Below, one piece after another: positions 34,178 through 43,570 of a stretch of DNA of 44,229 bases. This stretch comes from Microvirga roseola (GTDB taxonomy: Bacteria; Pseudomonadota; Alphaproteobacteria; Rhizobiales; Beijerinckiaceae). The notes below the pieces were generated by a model. It searched no databases and was not told the origin of the DNA. It saw nothing but the letters and a program-made list of their open reading frames with translations. The DNA is taken from NCBI RefSeq assembly GCF_020866965.1, contig NZ_JAJATX010000031.1:1-44229 (forward strand), in the 5' to 3' direction. The stretch's first letter is position 1; every line of letters begins with the position of its first letter. The position numbers and the translations under genes were made by a program.

Positions 34178-35980
34178 ATACTGCTGGCGAATGGGCCGAG
34201 CCCTTGAGGCACGGATCAGCGTTCTGGGTTTGGGGGGCAGTACCACCAACCCGGGGGTCCTCATGTCGCTCCGCCCGACCCCGTACCGTGATGTTCCGGT
34301 CGCAACGGCAGCCGTCGCCCGTGCCGCGTTCCCGCATGGCAGTCCCAATCTGCGCTTGCGTGATCACCTTGGGATGATCTTCTGCGACGCCCAGTTCGCG
34401 TCCCTCTTCGCCCCATGCGGACAGCCGGCCGAATGCCCGTGGCGACTGGCGCTGGTGAGCTTGCTTCAGTTCGCCGAGAACCTCTCCGACCGACGGGCAG
34501 CCGATGCTGTCCGCAGCCGCATCGATTGCAAATACCTCCTGGGACTGGAGCTGACCGATCCTGGCTTTGACGCTTCGGTTCTGAGCGAATTCCGCAGCCG
34601 TCTCGTCGCCGGAGGCGCGGAAGAACAGCTGCTCGACACCCTCCTGGTGCTCTGCCGTGAGCAGAAGCTGGTGAGCGTCCGTGGCCGGCAGCGCACCGGC
34701 TCCACGCATGTGCTCGGAGCCGTCCGCTCCCTGAACCGCCTTGAATGCGTGACTGAGACTCTGCGCGCCACCCTGAATGCCTTGGCGTCCGCAGCCCCTG
34801 AGTGGCTGCGCGTCCATGCCGATCCGGTCTGGCTGGGGCGCTATGGCCGACGGGCTGGCGATTATGACGTGCCGCAGGGCGAGGTGAAGCGGCGCTCCCA
34901 TGCCGAGCAGATCGGGCGCGATGGTCATCAGTTGCTCGTGGCGATCACAGCCCCTGACGCACCAGCATGGTTGCGCGAGGTCCCGGCTGTTGAGTTGCTG
35001 CGGCAGGCTTGGGTGCAGAATTTCTGTCTTACTGACCAAGCTCAAACTGTAGACCCTGGGGTCGGCGCATTCTCCGAGGCCACTCCCCAGGTGCAGTGGC
35101 GGACCGACCAGGAGGGATTTCCACCCTCCCTGCTGATGGCCGGATCACCCTACGATCCAGAGGTCCATTATGCCAAGAAGGGGACGACAACCTGGATTGG
35201 ATACAAGGTTCATCTAACCGAGGCTTGCGACGAGAGCGGCCCGCACCTGATCACGCACGTGGAGATCACGCCGGCGCCGGTCGTGGATCGCGACGCCCTC
35301 GACACCATTCATGATGGGCTCAAGGCCAAGGGTCTGCTTCCCGACACTCACCTCGTCGATGCTGGTTATGTCGCGGCCGATCAACTCGTCGCCAGTCGCC
35401 GGAACTATGGAGCCACGCTCCTGGGGCCGGCTCCCCAGAACTATCAATGGCAGACCCAATCCGGTGATGCCTTCACCTTGCAGGACTTCATCTTCGATTG
35501 GGATCGGCAAGTCGCGATCTGTCCGGCCGGCACGAGAGTAGGAGCTGGCTTCCGGATTACTGGCAGGAACGGACTGCCTTCAAGGTGCGCTTCTCGACGA
35601 CCCACTGTCGCCCCTGTCCGTTGAAGGCACAGTGTACCCGGAGCGGCCGGCGGCTTCTCACGCTGCGCCCTCAGGAGGAACACGAGACACTGGAGGCGGC
35701 TTGCGAACGCGAGGCGCAGCCTGCCTTCGCCAGAGAGTACCAGCAGCGCGCCGGCATCGAGGGAACGATCTCGGCCGGGGTCCGAGCTCTGCACCTGCGA
35801 CGCTCGCGCTACATCGGGCTTGCCAAGACGCATCTCCAGCATGTGCTGACGGCTGCCGCCATGAACCTCATTCGGCTTGGTGCTTGGTTCGCGGGCACAC
35901 CGCTCGCACGAACGCGTCAATCCGCCTTTGTCACCCTCATGGCACTTCCAGCAGGTGCATGAGGCATTCGCCAGCAGTAT
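34178..35980 (+). mobile_element. IS1182-family element with 16-bp perfect terminal repeats
   Basis: ATACTGCTGGCGAATG (34178-34193) is repeated exactly, inverted, at 35965-35980, giving an element of 1,803 bp. Its right end abuts the truncated C-terminus of an IS5-family transposase gene (35981 onward), and its left end lies 8 bases from the IS3. It appears to have landed in the IS5 gene. Confidence 0.8.
34263..35962 (+). pseudogene. IS1182-family transposase, frameshifted
   Basis: From ATG 34263 (MSLRPTPYRDVPVATAAVAR) the frame shows the N-terminal DUF772 region (DHLGMIFCDAQFASLF) and LTDPGFDASVLSEFRSRLV. Near 35530 a frameshift separates it from the tail (LPDYWQERTAFKVRFSTTHC and LKAQCTRSGRRLLTLRPQEE), which ends at 35962. 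The motif normally written RTDSTHV reads RTGSTHV here (GGC, 34698-34700), removing the presumed first catalytic Asp. Inactive. Confidence 0.82.
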
Positions 35981-36719
35981 CTTTCCCGAAGCAAGTCCAT
36001 AGTTCTCGTCCGTCCTCTCGCAGCGTAAAGCACCGCGCTTGAAGCGCTTGAGCTTTCCCATTGTCTGCTCAATACGAGCCCGCCCGCGGTAGAGCGCCTT
36101 GGGGAAGAACGTTGGCTTGTTGTTGGTCGTCTTGCGGTACGGAATGGCCGGACAGATGCCGCGGGAGCGGGCGGCCTGCCGGTTGGCCTTGGCGTCATAG
36201 CCCTTGTCGCCCACAGCTACCCGCGGCGTGATGTCAGGGCCAAGATCGAGCAGCGTCTCGAAGTGCGGGCTGTCGCTGGCCTCACCACCAGCCAGGTGAA
36301 AGCCGAGCGGATCGCCAGCCCAGTCAGTCTTGAGGTGGATCTTGGTCGAGAACCCACCTGGGAGCGGCCGAGTGCCTGCCGGCTCTGCCCCCATTTGCCC
36401 CTGCCGCCGAGACATGGGCGTGCACGATGGTGGCGTCGAACATCTGCACCAGGTGAGCGGTCTCGCTCAGTGCCGCCAGGGCCTCGAAGAAGGCCTCGTA
36501 CACGCCCGCCCGGCTCAAGCGCCAGAAGCGTTTCCAGACCGAGTTCCAGTTTCCGAAACACTCAGGCAGGGTCCGCCAGGTGATGTTGTGAACCGTGAAG
36601 TCGTGCAGCGCCTCCAGGAAGCGGCGGTCGTTGCGGCCTTTGGCGCCGCGCCGGGAGCATGAGGCAGCAAACACCCGCAGCGCCGTTGCCCAATCGTCCT
36701 CGGTCATTCCCGTCAGCAT
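35981..36719 (-). pseudogene. IS5-family transposase, frameshifted and truncated by IS1182
   Basis: The start at ATG 36719 (MLTGMTEDDWATALRVFAAS) has a strong AGGAGG site. The first frame ends near 36395 after MFDATIVHAHVSAAGANGG. The continuation GGFSTKIHLKTDWAGDPLGF, HLAGGEASDSPHFETLLDLG and ARIEQTMGKLKRFKRGALRC lies two frame changes away. The expected C-terminal strand after ENYG is missing where the IS1182 end begins. Confidence 0.8.
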
Positions 36720-36779
36720 GGTCGAGCCTCCTGAAGCCGACCTGCCATGAATCACCGACAGCCTAATTCGGGAATCCAC

Positions 36780-37116
36780 TCACCCGTTGCTCGGCCCAAT
36801 CCGTCCACACGGCATAGTATGCGATCTGGATTGAATAGCCGCGAGTTTGGTAGACATCCTCGGGTTACGTTTCTGCAGGCGCTCGAACTTGACCGGAGAC
36901 CTTTGTGCCATCGCAGACACTCGTTCCTTTAAAGAGATCAATGTTTAACGCCAGCAACGGTAGAATTTCATTTGTAACAGGATGGGGGCGAGCTGACGCA
37001 GTCGGATAGCATTCCGGACTTAAGCGGGGAATGGCATTGGCCGCTGCAGATCGGCGCGGCTGACGCCATGAAACTTCTGCGACAATGCCAACGCCAACAA
37101 GGACTGGTTGGTTATC
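36780..37116. other. Intergenic region, no gene seen
   Basis: Neither strand shows a recognisable gene. A minus-strand frame (36865-37218) has unconvincing composition and overlaps the PAP2 start. The PAP2 promoter should be here. Confidence 0.35.
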
Positions 37117-37764
37117 ATGATCCCAAAACACCCGTGGCGCAGCATCTATTTGAGCAGCTTGGTGGCCGCGGGCAGTGCTGCTTTGTCCTTCTTCTTTGCC
37201 ATCCCCTTCGACAAGCACGTAGCGGTTCTCGTTCGCAAATTTCCAGACGAGGCGAAGGCGCCTTTCGCGGTCCTTTCAGGAGCGACCGAGCCAGTGCTTG
37301 TCCTGCCGCTCATGGCATGTGCACTTGTGATGATAATCTTGATCTCAGGGAGGCGTGGGTTGACCAAACCGGGCATGGTCACTGGTCTTTGTCTGATCAG
37401 CGCGACCCTGGCGCTTCTTCTAACTTTCCTCGGCAAGGTGCCGATCGGCCGTGCACGTCCCCAAATCAGTGCGGAGTGGGATCCTCTTTTGTTCAAGCCA
37501 TTCGCGGGATCCTATGTCTATGAATCTCTTCCATCGGCTCAAGCGGCAATGATCGCAGCCATCTGTTTGTGTATCGCTTCACGCGTCCCCGGAAGGCGAC
37601 TCATCGCTTTGCCTGTGGCGCTTCTCGTAAGTCTGTCGCGAGTTGTCATCGAGCGGCATTGGTTAAGCGATGTCCTGGCGGGATGGGTGGTGGGCGGCTT
37701 GGCAGCATTAGCGTCAGTTCTGCTGCTCTCCCGTTTTCTTGATGACGGCACGCGCGACATGTAA
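37117..37764 (+). CDS. PAP2-family membrane phosphatase lacking the motif-2 histidine
   Basis: ATG 37117 follows AAGGA at a suitable distance. The 215-residue protein has about six hydrophobic helices and the three acid-phosphatase motifs: KVPIGRARP (motif 1), LPSAQAAM in place of PSGH (motif 2), and SRVVIERHWLSD (SR-x5-H-x3-D, motif 3). The motif-2 His that acts as general acid is replaced by Gln, so catalysis may be altered, whereas the nucleophilic His of motif 3 is present. Family members dephosphorylate lipid phosphates. It sits alone between IS remnants. Confidence 0.83.
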   Translation: MIPKHPWRSIYLSSLVAAGSAALSFFFAIPFDKHVAVLVRKFPDEAKAPFAVLSGATEPVLVLPLMACALVMIILISGRRGLTKPGMVTGLCLISATLALLLTFLGKVPIGRARPQISAEWDPLLFKPFAGSYVYESLPSAQAAMIAAICLCIASRVPGRRLIALPVALLVSLSRVVIERHWLSDVLAGWVVGGLAALASVLLLSRFLDDGTRDM

Positions 37765-37998
37765 TGCTGTACTTTGCTCACCGCGATCGCGCGTGGCGCT
37801 TGAAGCCGAAGACGTCCAATTCCGTTCGCCATTACCGCTGTTGATGCCTTCGCCGACATTGGTGGCCTTCCGGACGTCACCGGCTGTCATGTCGGCTGTG
37901 CTGGATGAGGTATAGCGTGAGCATCACGAGCACTCCATCTTGCCGAGGGGCTATGCGCTGGCGTGACTTGCCGCCTGATTGGCGAGGAGCGCGGGTGG

Positions 37999-38205
37999 AT
38001 GGACTGGGATGACGCTGATGCCAGACTTCAAGACAAAAATTATCGCCGAGTAGAGGTGGTCACGTGTCGGCGTCAACGGCGCTGCTGGACGCCGTCGGAA
38101 AAGGCGCGGATAGTTGCGGTAAGCGTGGAGCCTGGCGCCAACATCTCGGCTGTCGCGCGGCGTTGGGGGGCAATCGCGGGCTTCTTACGATTTGGCGACG
38201 GCAAG
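37999..38205 (+). pseudogene. IS66-family accessory protein TnpA, N-terminal remnant
   Basis: The frame contains NYRRVEVVTCRRQRRCWTPS and EKARIVAVSVEPGANISAVA followed by RRWG, the IS66 TnpA helix-turn-helix. A frameshift then moves GNRGLLTIWRRQ to another frame, and near 38205 the sequence passes abruptly into an oppositely oriented IS5 fragment. Confidence 0.7.
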
Positions 38206-38555
38206 TGGCGACACGGCGGAAGTTCTTCAGCCTGCAGAAGGCTGCCTCGATGCGCCAGCGGCCTTTGTAACGGAACTTCGTCATAGTCGATCGGCACCTT
38301 TCGGTGCCAGCGCCCTGGAATAGTGGCCTCGGCGCCTTCGGCATTCAGGCGCTTGCGCAACGCGTTGGCGTCGTAGCCCTTGTCAGCGATCAGGCGGCCC
38401 ACCCGACCACCCGCGCCCAAGAGCGGTTCGGCCATGTTGACGTCGGCGACGTTGCCTACCGTCAGCCGCAGAATGGCCGGCCGCCCGAGAAGGTCCGTCA
38501 CGACATAGATCGTTGTGGTCTGGCCGCCGCGCGAGGGTCCGATGGCCTGCGTTTT
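38205..38555 (-). pseudogene. IS5-family transposase, internal fragment
   Basis: On the minus strand: QAIGPSRGGQTTTIYVVTDL, LGRPAILRLTVGNVADVNMA, LIADKGYDANALRKRLNAEG and, after a frameshift, YKGRWRIEAAFCRLKNFRRV. Both ends of the protein are missing. It is fused directly to the IS66 remnant. Confidence 0.75.
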
Positions 38556-38589
38556 CGCCCGCCTTAACGTACCTGGACAGCAGGCGGTC

Positions 38590-39440
38590 TAATCTAAGAG
38601 CGGCTCTGGTCCATCTGGGTTGTAGATTGGGCGGCCTGCATCTGGTGCTGCACGCGGCGGCTTTGGATGGTCTGTCGTTTGATCCTGTCGCGCCCCTTCA
38701 GAATGACCTCACCGCGTCCATAGTAAACGTCAGCGGGTGTCAGGTTGCTCAGGCTCTCGTGGTCGCGTTGATGAGTGTAATGCGCGACAAACGGTTCGAT
38801 CTGCGCCACCAGATGGCCGGACAGGAAGTAGTTCTCCAGCAGGGTGCGGTTCTTGAGCCTTGGTGCCAGCCTTCGATCTTGCCCTGCATCATAGGATAAT
38901 ACGGTGCCCCACGCACACATCTCTCATGTCCTGACCCTCCAGCCAGGTGGCCATGTCGGACGAGATGTAGCTCGAGCGGTTGTCCAGCAGCAGCCGAGGC
39001 CGGTGCAGCACCTCAACTTGCTCAAGGCCAGAGGCTCGAAGCGCCAGTTCCACGGCGTCGGTGACGTCGTCTGCCTTCATGGTGGTGCACAGCTTCCAAG
39101 TGAGGATGCAGCGTGCGAAGTCATCGAGCACGGTCGAGAGATAGAACCAGCCTCAGCCGATCACCTTCAGGTACGTGAAGTCGGTCTGCCAGAGTTGGCT
39201 GGGCGCGGTGGTCTTGTCCTTGAACGCGTCAGAGGCCTTCATCACGATGAAGGCCCGGCTGGCGATCAGGTCCTGCGCCTTGAGCAGCCGGTAGACGGAA
39301 GCCTCGGAGACAAAGTAGCCGTGCTGATCGGCAAAGCGTACCGCCAGCTCCCGTGGCGACAGCTCCGGCTCGTCCAGCGCCAGCTGAATGATCCGCTGGC
39401 GCATGGTATCGGCAATGCGGTTCCAGACCCGCTTCGGGCA
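38590..39440 (-). pseudogene. IS3-family integrase-type transposase, nonsense and frameshift mutations
   Basis: The frame from 39404 (MRQRIIQLALDEPELSPREL) includes SQLWQTDFTYLKVIG with the first catalytic Asp, then TGA at 39155-39153 in place of Trp. It continues in frame with GWFYLSTVLDDFARCILTWK and RPRLLLDNRSSYISSDMATW. A frameshift near 38925 precedes the end (LKNRTLLENYFLSGHLVAQI, HESLSNLTPADVYYGRGEVI). The residue corresponding to the catalytic Glu lies in the damaged junction. Confidence 0.78.
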
Positions 39441-39705
39441 AGGCCTCCGGTCCTCCAGGGCCGGCAGTGAACTGCCGCCCCTTGGACCGCTGTCACTTTT
39501 ACTTCACCGTCGTTACCTCTCAACACGATACTGTCGTAGCTCAGGCACAGCGAGCTTCAAAGCCACAAGTGAACTGTGAGCCTGTAATCGTACAACCCGG
39601 GGTAAGCAGGGAAGCTCTATGACAAGTGTAGCAAATTTTTGAGCGACTGAAATAAAGCGAGAGCCGCGGACAAATAGCGTCCTGAGTAGTGGCACAGGAG
39701 TGAGC

Positions 39706-40719
39706 ATGATCAGCCCCAATGCAGAGCCGTCTGTTAATGCCCGAATATGTGTTGCCGGTCCTGGCGCCATCGGGCTGACACTTGCTGCGCGACTGCTAAT
39801 CGGCGGCTATCGCGTTTCCGTCATTGCTCGCGGCAGTAGTCTTACGTCCATTCGGCAAAATGGAATTCGCCTGGTGGATCGAGAAGGCGACCACCAATTG
39901 CGGATTGAGGTCGGCACCGCATCGGATTTTCCCGCTCAAGATATCCTTTTTCTTTGTCCAAAGTCTCAAGATATGCCGGCACTCGCGGCTGCCGTACAAC
40001 CGATTATTGGCCCTAACACATTGATCGTACCCGTCATCAACGGAATACCATGGTGGTATTTTGATGGAGTTACCGGCGGCTGGAATGGCCGCCAGATCAA
40101 GTCTGTCGATCCGGATGGTGTGCTCAAGGAGCGGCTCCAGTCGACACAGATTGTAGGTGTGACAACCACTATAACTGCCGAGCGCTTGCAGCCTGGGGTC
40201 GCGAGAACGTTCAACCCTCTACAAATGACGATTGGCGAACTCGATGGTCATATCTCGGCCAGGGTGAAGAATCTAGCTGAGATACTAGTACGATCCGGTA
40301 TCGAAACACGCGTGACATCACGCATCCGGGATGCGATCTGGACGAAAGTCGCGCGGAATCTGATTTCAAATCCGGTGTCAGCAATCACCCGTGTAACGCT
40401 GCGTGAGAACTTCAGCAACGGTTACCTCGCTAATATCAGCCGTCAAATGCTCTACGAGGTGCTGCTCGTCGTAGCTGCTTACGAAGCGCATCTTGAGATT
40501 GACCCGGATACGATAATGACGTCGGCGCGGAATATGGGCGACGTGGAGACATCCATGCTTCAGGATCTAGAGCGGGGGTCGCCACTCGAGCTATCGTCCA
40601 TCTGCGATGCGGTGATTGAACTGGCAAGTCTCCGCGGCATCTCGATGCCGGTGACACAGGCAATGACCGATCTAGCGCGGTTCGCGAGCCAGGCAGCTGA
40701 CCACTCCAGGGTCGCATGA
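39706..40719 (+). CDS. 2-dehydropantoate 2-reductase-like (ketopantoate reductase family)
   Basis: ATG 39706 is 5 bases after AGGAG. The 337-residue protein has the N-terminal Rossmann motif VAGPGAIGLTLAARLLIGGY, NADP-contact region VIARGSSLTSIRQNGIRL, a substrate loop VPVINGIPWWYFDG, and the C-terminal ApbA helical domain with KVARNLISNPVSAITR (catalytic Lys) and Glu in MLQDLERGSPLEL. The family reduces ketopantoate in pantothenate synthesis. Isolated plasmid copies often act on other 2-oxo acids, so the exact substrate is open. Confidence 0.87.
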   Translation: MISPNAEPSVNARICVAGPGAIGLTLAARLLIGGYRVSVIARGSSLTSIRQNGIRLVDREGDHQLRIEVGTASDFPAQDILFLCPKSQDMPALAAAVQPIIGPNTLIVPVINGIPWWYFDGVTGGWNGRQIKSVDPDGVLKERLQSTQIVGVTTTITAERLQPGVARTFNPLQMTIGELDGHISARVKNLAEILVRSGIETRVTSRIRDAIWTKVARNLISNPVSAITRVTLRENFSNGYLANISRQMLYEVLLVVAAYEAHLEIDPDTIMTSARNMGDVETSMLQDLERGSPLELSSICDAVIELASLRGISMPVTQAMTDLARFASQAADHSRVA

Positions 40720-40805
40720 GATCGTTCGTGATCAGCCCCGCAATAGAGATTGCTGACTCCGTCATGGGAACTAAAGTGGGGCAGCAGATGGCCCGACCGG
40801 CCATC

Positions 40806-40970
40806 TCATGGTTTCGTCACGTAATTCGGGCATGGCAACAAGGTGTGCAGGTACACGGTCCCGCTGACCACGCGCCGATCATCCGCCCGTAGGGCACCAT
40901 GCTGCGCGAAAGGGAAGTACGGTGAGATACGCGCCATCTGACGTTCGCGCAGCAGCAACGGATCATTCAT
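40806..40970 (-). pseudogene. N-terminal remnant of an IS5-family transposase
   Basis: ATG 40970 opens a 54-residue frame, MNDPLLLRERQMARISPYFP then FAQHGALRADDRRVVSGTVY, matching the N-terminus of IS5-group transposases (LT-x-x-QMARL-x-PYFP...DDRRVLSGI). It diverges after about 40 residues and ends at 40806. GGAGG lies 10 bases upstream, buried in a hairpin. Confidence 0.7.
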
Positions 40971-41000
40971 TCACAGCCTCCTCGATGGGAGGCTGTGAAT
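40969..41000. repeat. Perfect 13-bp hairpin covering the IS5 remnant's start signals
   Basis: ATTCACAGCCTCC (40969-40981) and GGAGGCTGTGAAT (40988-41000) are exact inverted repeats with a 6-base loop. On the minus strand the stem includes the GGAGG ribosome site and reaches the start codon of the IS5 remnant, so it could block translation of read-through transcripts. Confidence 0.65.
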
Positions 41001-41413
41001 CACATCTCAGCTCATGTTGATGGGTCTGAAGCCTAGCAACGTTGGCTCGCTCCGGTATCCCGGTAAGGAGTTTTGTCCGAAAGAGGGCACTTCGCCGCTT
41101 TCAACCAGACACAGCTACTTTCGAAAGGTGGTCAGTTCCGATGGCACCTGCAAAAGCCTGGATCGTCCGCTCAGCGGTTGAACGCCAGTCCCGCTGGAAA
41201 GATGGAGCGGTCTAAAAGCCACCTGATATGCGTCAGCAACTCGAATTCCAAGCATCCAAGCCAGCCTATGCCTCGTTTCAGTGGTAACCAAGGTCCTGCA
41301 TTGAACATTCCTACATAATCGTCGGATGCAACAAATCCACTCGAATTGGAAGTGTTTAGCCGTAACTCTGCGAGTGCGGACCTTAAGCCTGTGCTTACTT
41401 AGGAGATAAGCTT
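41001..41413. other. Intergenic region, no gene seen
   Basis: About 410 bases. A short plus-strand frame (41073-41318) has no motif, and its composition (Ser, Asn, Gln, Lys) is consistent with chance. The promoter of the DUF1127 gene should be in the last 100 bases. Confidence 0.35.
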
Positions 41414-41653
41414 ATGATTGGGTTTTTAATACATAGCCAGTCGCGCGAAGCCGCGCGCCTTGAAGAGCCAGTTCCAAAAAGCTCACCTCTTTCTCTGATG
41501 TCACTCGTCAAAAGTCTTGTAGCTGAACTGCGATCCCGGAGGGCGATCAAAGAACTACGACGTTCTAGTGATCACATGCTAAAAGATATCGGGCTAACGC
41601 GCGAGGAAATCGAGTGCATGGTCCGTTATGGGAAGGGCAGCGGCCGTTTGTAG
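41414..41653 (+). CDS. DUF1127 domain-containing small protein
   Basis: The 79-residue protein starts after AGGAGA at 41401-41406. The C-terminal DUF1127 signature is clear: RRAIKELRRSSDHMLKDIGL followed by TREEIECMVRYGKG. DUF1127 proteins are short, basic, Arg-rich proteins common in alphaproteobacteria; some bind RNA and link phosphate or stress signals to small RNAs. The 45-residue N-terminal lead is longer than in the smallest members. It appears to be a single-gene unit. Confidence 0.88.
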   Translation: MIGFLIHSQSREAARLEEPVPKSSPLSLMSLVKSLVAELRSRRAIKELRRSSDHMLKDIGLTREEIECMVRYGKGSGRL

Positions 41654-41752
41654 TCAGCGATATGCTATCTGCAGCTTAATGCCCTTCGCCGACGAACGCA
41701 GCCAAGCACGGGCCGTTTGACGAATCTGAACCAGAAGCGGTCACACCACCTA

Positions 41753-41773
41753 GGTGGGTGAGCTTTACCCACC
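41753..41773. repeat. Hairpin between the DUF1127 and GNAT genes
   Basis: GGTGGGT (41753-41759) and ACCCACC (41767-41773) form a perfect 7-bp stem. It overlaps a second palindrome, CCACCTAGGTGG (41746-41757). The position, 100 bases after DUF1127 and 40 before the GNAT gene, suits either a terminator or an operator. Confidence 0.45.
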
Positions 41774-41812
41774 CGTGCACAGTCAGACTCTGTTACTTGC
41801 AGGACATAGTGG

Positions 41813-42352
41813 ATGACTTACGTACCTCACTACCCAACTGCGTTCCTCGAGCGTGTAGAGATTCCGGGTCGGAGCCGCATTCTGATTCGGCCAGTTATTC
41901 CACAGGATGCTGACGAATTTCGGCTGTTTGTCCGCATCTTGTCGGGGGACTCGCGGCGCAACCGCTTTCACAGCACCCTAACCGAGATACCGGAGACTCT
42001 TCTTAGGGCGCTCACGAATGTGGATCACAACAAGCATGTCGCGCTCGTCGCTAAAGCAGTCGATGAATCAGGTGTGATCATTATTGGAGAGGCTCGATTT
42101 GCGCGTGAAGAAGAGGACAGCCCAGCGGAGATCGCAATAGCAGTTGCTGACCGGTGGCGGCGCAAGGGCATTGGAACCCTTCTGTTGCACCGGCTAGAGA
42201 TTTCGGCGCGCCGGAGGGGTGTCGAAGAGATGTTTGGATCAGTGCTCGCGGAAAATGTGGCACTTATCCACCTTGCGTTCCAAACCGGTTTCAAACTGCA
42301 CACTGGAGATACGACCTATGGTGTAGTGAAGATGTACAAGAAATTTAGCTAG
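41813..42352 (+). CDS. GNAT-family N-acetyltransferase
   Basis: The 179-residue protein opens with strand ILIRPVIPQDADEFRLFVRI and has the acetyl-CoA-binding motif A, IAIAVADRWRRKGIGTLLLH (Arg-x-x-Gly-x-Gly-x variant RRKGIG). It ends with LAENVALIHLAFQTGFKLH, motif B. The layout resembles the GNAT domain attached to Pat/PatZ protein acetyltransferases as well as stand-alone small-molecule acetyltransferases. The substrate cannot be assigned. The start ATG 41813 is preceded by AGGACATAGTGG. Confidence 0.88.
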   Translation: MTYVPHYPTAFLERVEIPGRSRILIRPVIPQDADEFRLFVRILSGDSRRNRFHSTLTEIPETLLRALTNVDHNKHVALVAKAVDESGVIIIGEARFAREEEDSPAEIAIAVADRWRRKGIGTLLLHRLEISARRRGVEEMFGSVLAENVALIHLAFQTGFKLHTGDTTYGVVKMYKKFS

Positions 42353-42711
42353 ATCTTGCCTATCAGCCTGCTGTTATGTAGGCACCGAGCCAGCGACTGT
42401 TTCTGTTGCCGCTTCGAAACATGCTTTGCCTGGGCTACGGCTGGATAGAATCCAGCGATGATGCGCCACCGTAAGAAACTTAGGAAAGCCGGCGGTCCAC
42501 GGCAGAGATCATCCTGTTGGAGGTGCCTGGTATATGGGCTTTCCGATAGGCTATCGCGATCCCGAGTGCATGCTCTCTGATCGTATTGCTGGCGTTTGGG
42601 TGAAGGCCGCGTTTCGAATGCTTGCAGCCGTCGATTACAAGTGTAGCCCAGTCCCCCTATCCGCATCTTTCGGCTTTTGGCACGTTGTCCCCGGACAGGG
42701 AAGCCAGAGCC
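42353..42711. other. Intergenic region, no gene seen
   Basis: About 360 bases. A frame at 42534-42728 has no motif and runs into the signal-peptide region of the next pseudogene. Nothing else was recognised. Confidence 0.35.
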
Positions 42712-43480
42712 ATGCTACATCCTCTTAGGTCATTTGCGTGTCATGCATCACAGGTGATCTTTACAGCGCTAGCAATCTCCTCATCGCAGGCTCAGACTCC
42801 CAACCCGATCTCGAGCAGCAAGTCCGCTCCCGCGCGGCGTAGATCGAGGATAAGCTGATCGCATGGCGGCGATATCCATCAGCACTCAGAACTCGGTGGG
42901 CAGGAGTTCCGAACAGCAGGCCTTGTGGCGGAACATCTCTCGCAGATCGGGCTCGACGTGAAGGCCGGGCTCGTGCGCGCCGGAGTGGTTGCCGTGCTCG
43001 TAGGGGCGAAGCCCGGCCCTGTTGTGGCGCTGAGGGCTGACATGGACGCGCTGCCGGTCAAGGAGCCCGAGGGGCTGCCGTTCGCCTCCAAGACGAAGGG
43101 GAGATACCTCGGGCGTGAGGTCGATGTCATGCATGCATCTCTCAACCTGCGGAGGAGGGGCCTAGTCTCTATGCAGCCTCTACCGGAAATAGCTGGGGCG
43201 CTAAGGCAATGATCGAAGATGGCGTGCTGCAAGACCCAAGGCTGATGCAATATTCTGCCTACATGTCACATCCGCACTTCCGAGTGGCCGGATCGGATAT
43301 CGGGCCGGGGCCGCTAATGCGAGTGCAGACGAGTTGCGCATCACGGTTGCGGGGAGACAGGGTCAAGCGGGTTTTCCTTGGCGTGCGGCTGATCCTGCCA
43401 CGACGGCCCCTCAGATCATGCTGGGCCTAGAGACGGTTGTTCGAGCCAATCCGCACTACGACGGTGCTTTAGCTTGATTG
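42712..43480 (+). pseudogene. Secreted M20-family amidohydrolase/peptidase, heavily broken
   Basis: ATG 42712 begins a signal peptide (MLHPLRSFACHASQVIFTAL). Pieces of an M20 enzyme follow in shifting frames: DLEQQVRSRAA then TAG at 42840-42842, IEDKLIAWRR, DIHQHSELGGQEFRTAGLVA, and GPVVALRADMDALPVKEPEG. Further on come PAEEGPSLYAASTGNSWGAK and MIEDGVLQDPRL, and finally ADELRITVAGRQGQAGFPWR with MLGLETVVRANPHYDG near 43475. The His-Asp metal motif after VDVMHA is deleted. At least three frameshifts make it non-functional. Confidence 0.75.
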
Positions 43481-43570
43481 ACCGCGCCAATGCGTATTTT
43501 CCGAGAGCGGAGGTGGAGGGTTGCCACAGCTGAGCTGGCTATTTGTACAAGCGATGTCGCCTGAGTTGCA

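Noticed and set aside
34080..35045. 321-codon minus-strand frame opposite the IS1182 transposase
   Set aside because: It is explained as a shadow of the transposase gene, which has clear family motifs on the plus strand.
41073..41318. Small plus-strand frame (81 codons)
   Set aside because: It has no clear ribosome site and no motif, and its composition fits non-coding DNA; not supported as a gene.
448..42842. Reassignment of TAG as a sense codon
   Set aside because: Intact genes in the window (OsmC-like, Mo subunit, cytochrome) end in TAG, so TAG is a working stop. The internal TAG codons are better explained as mutations.
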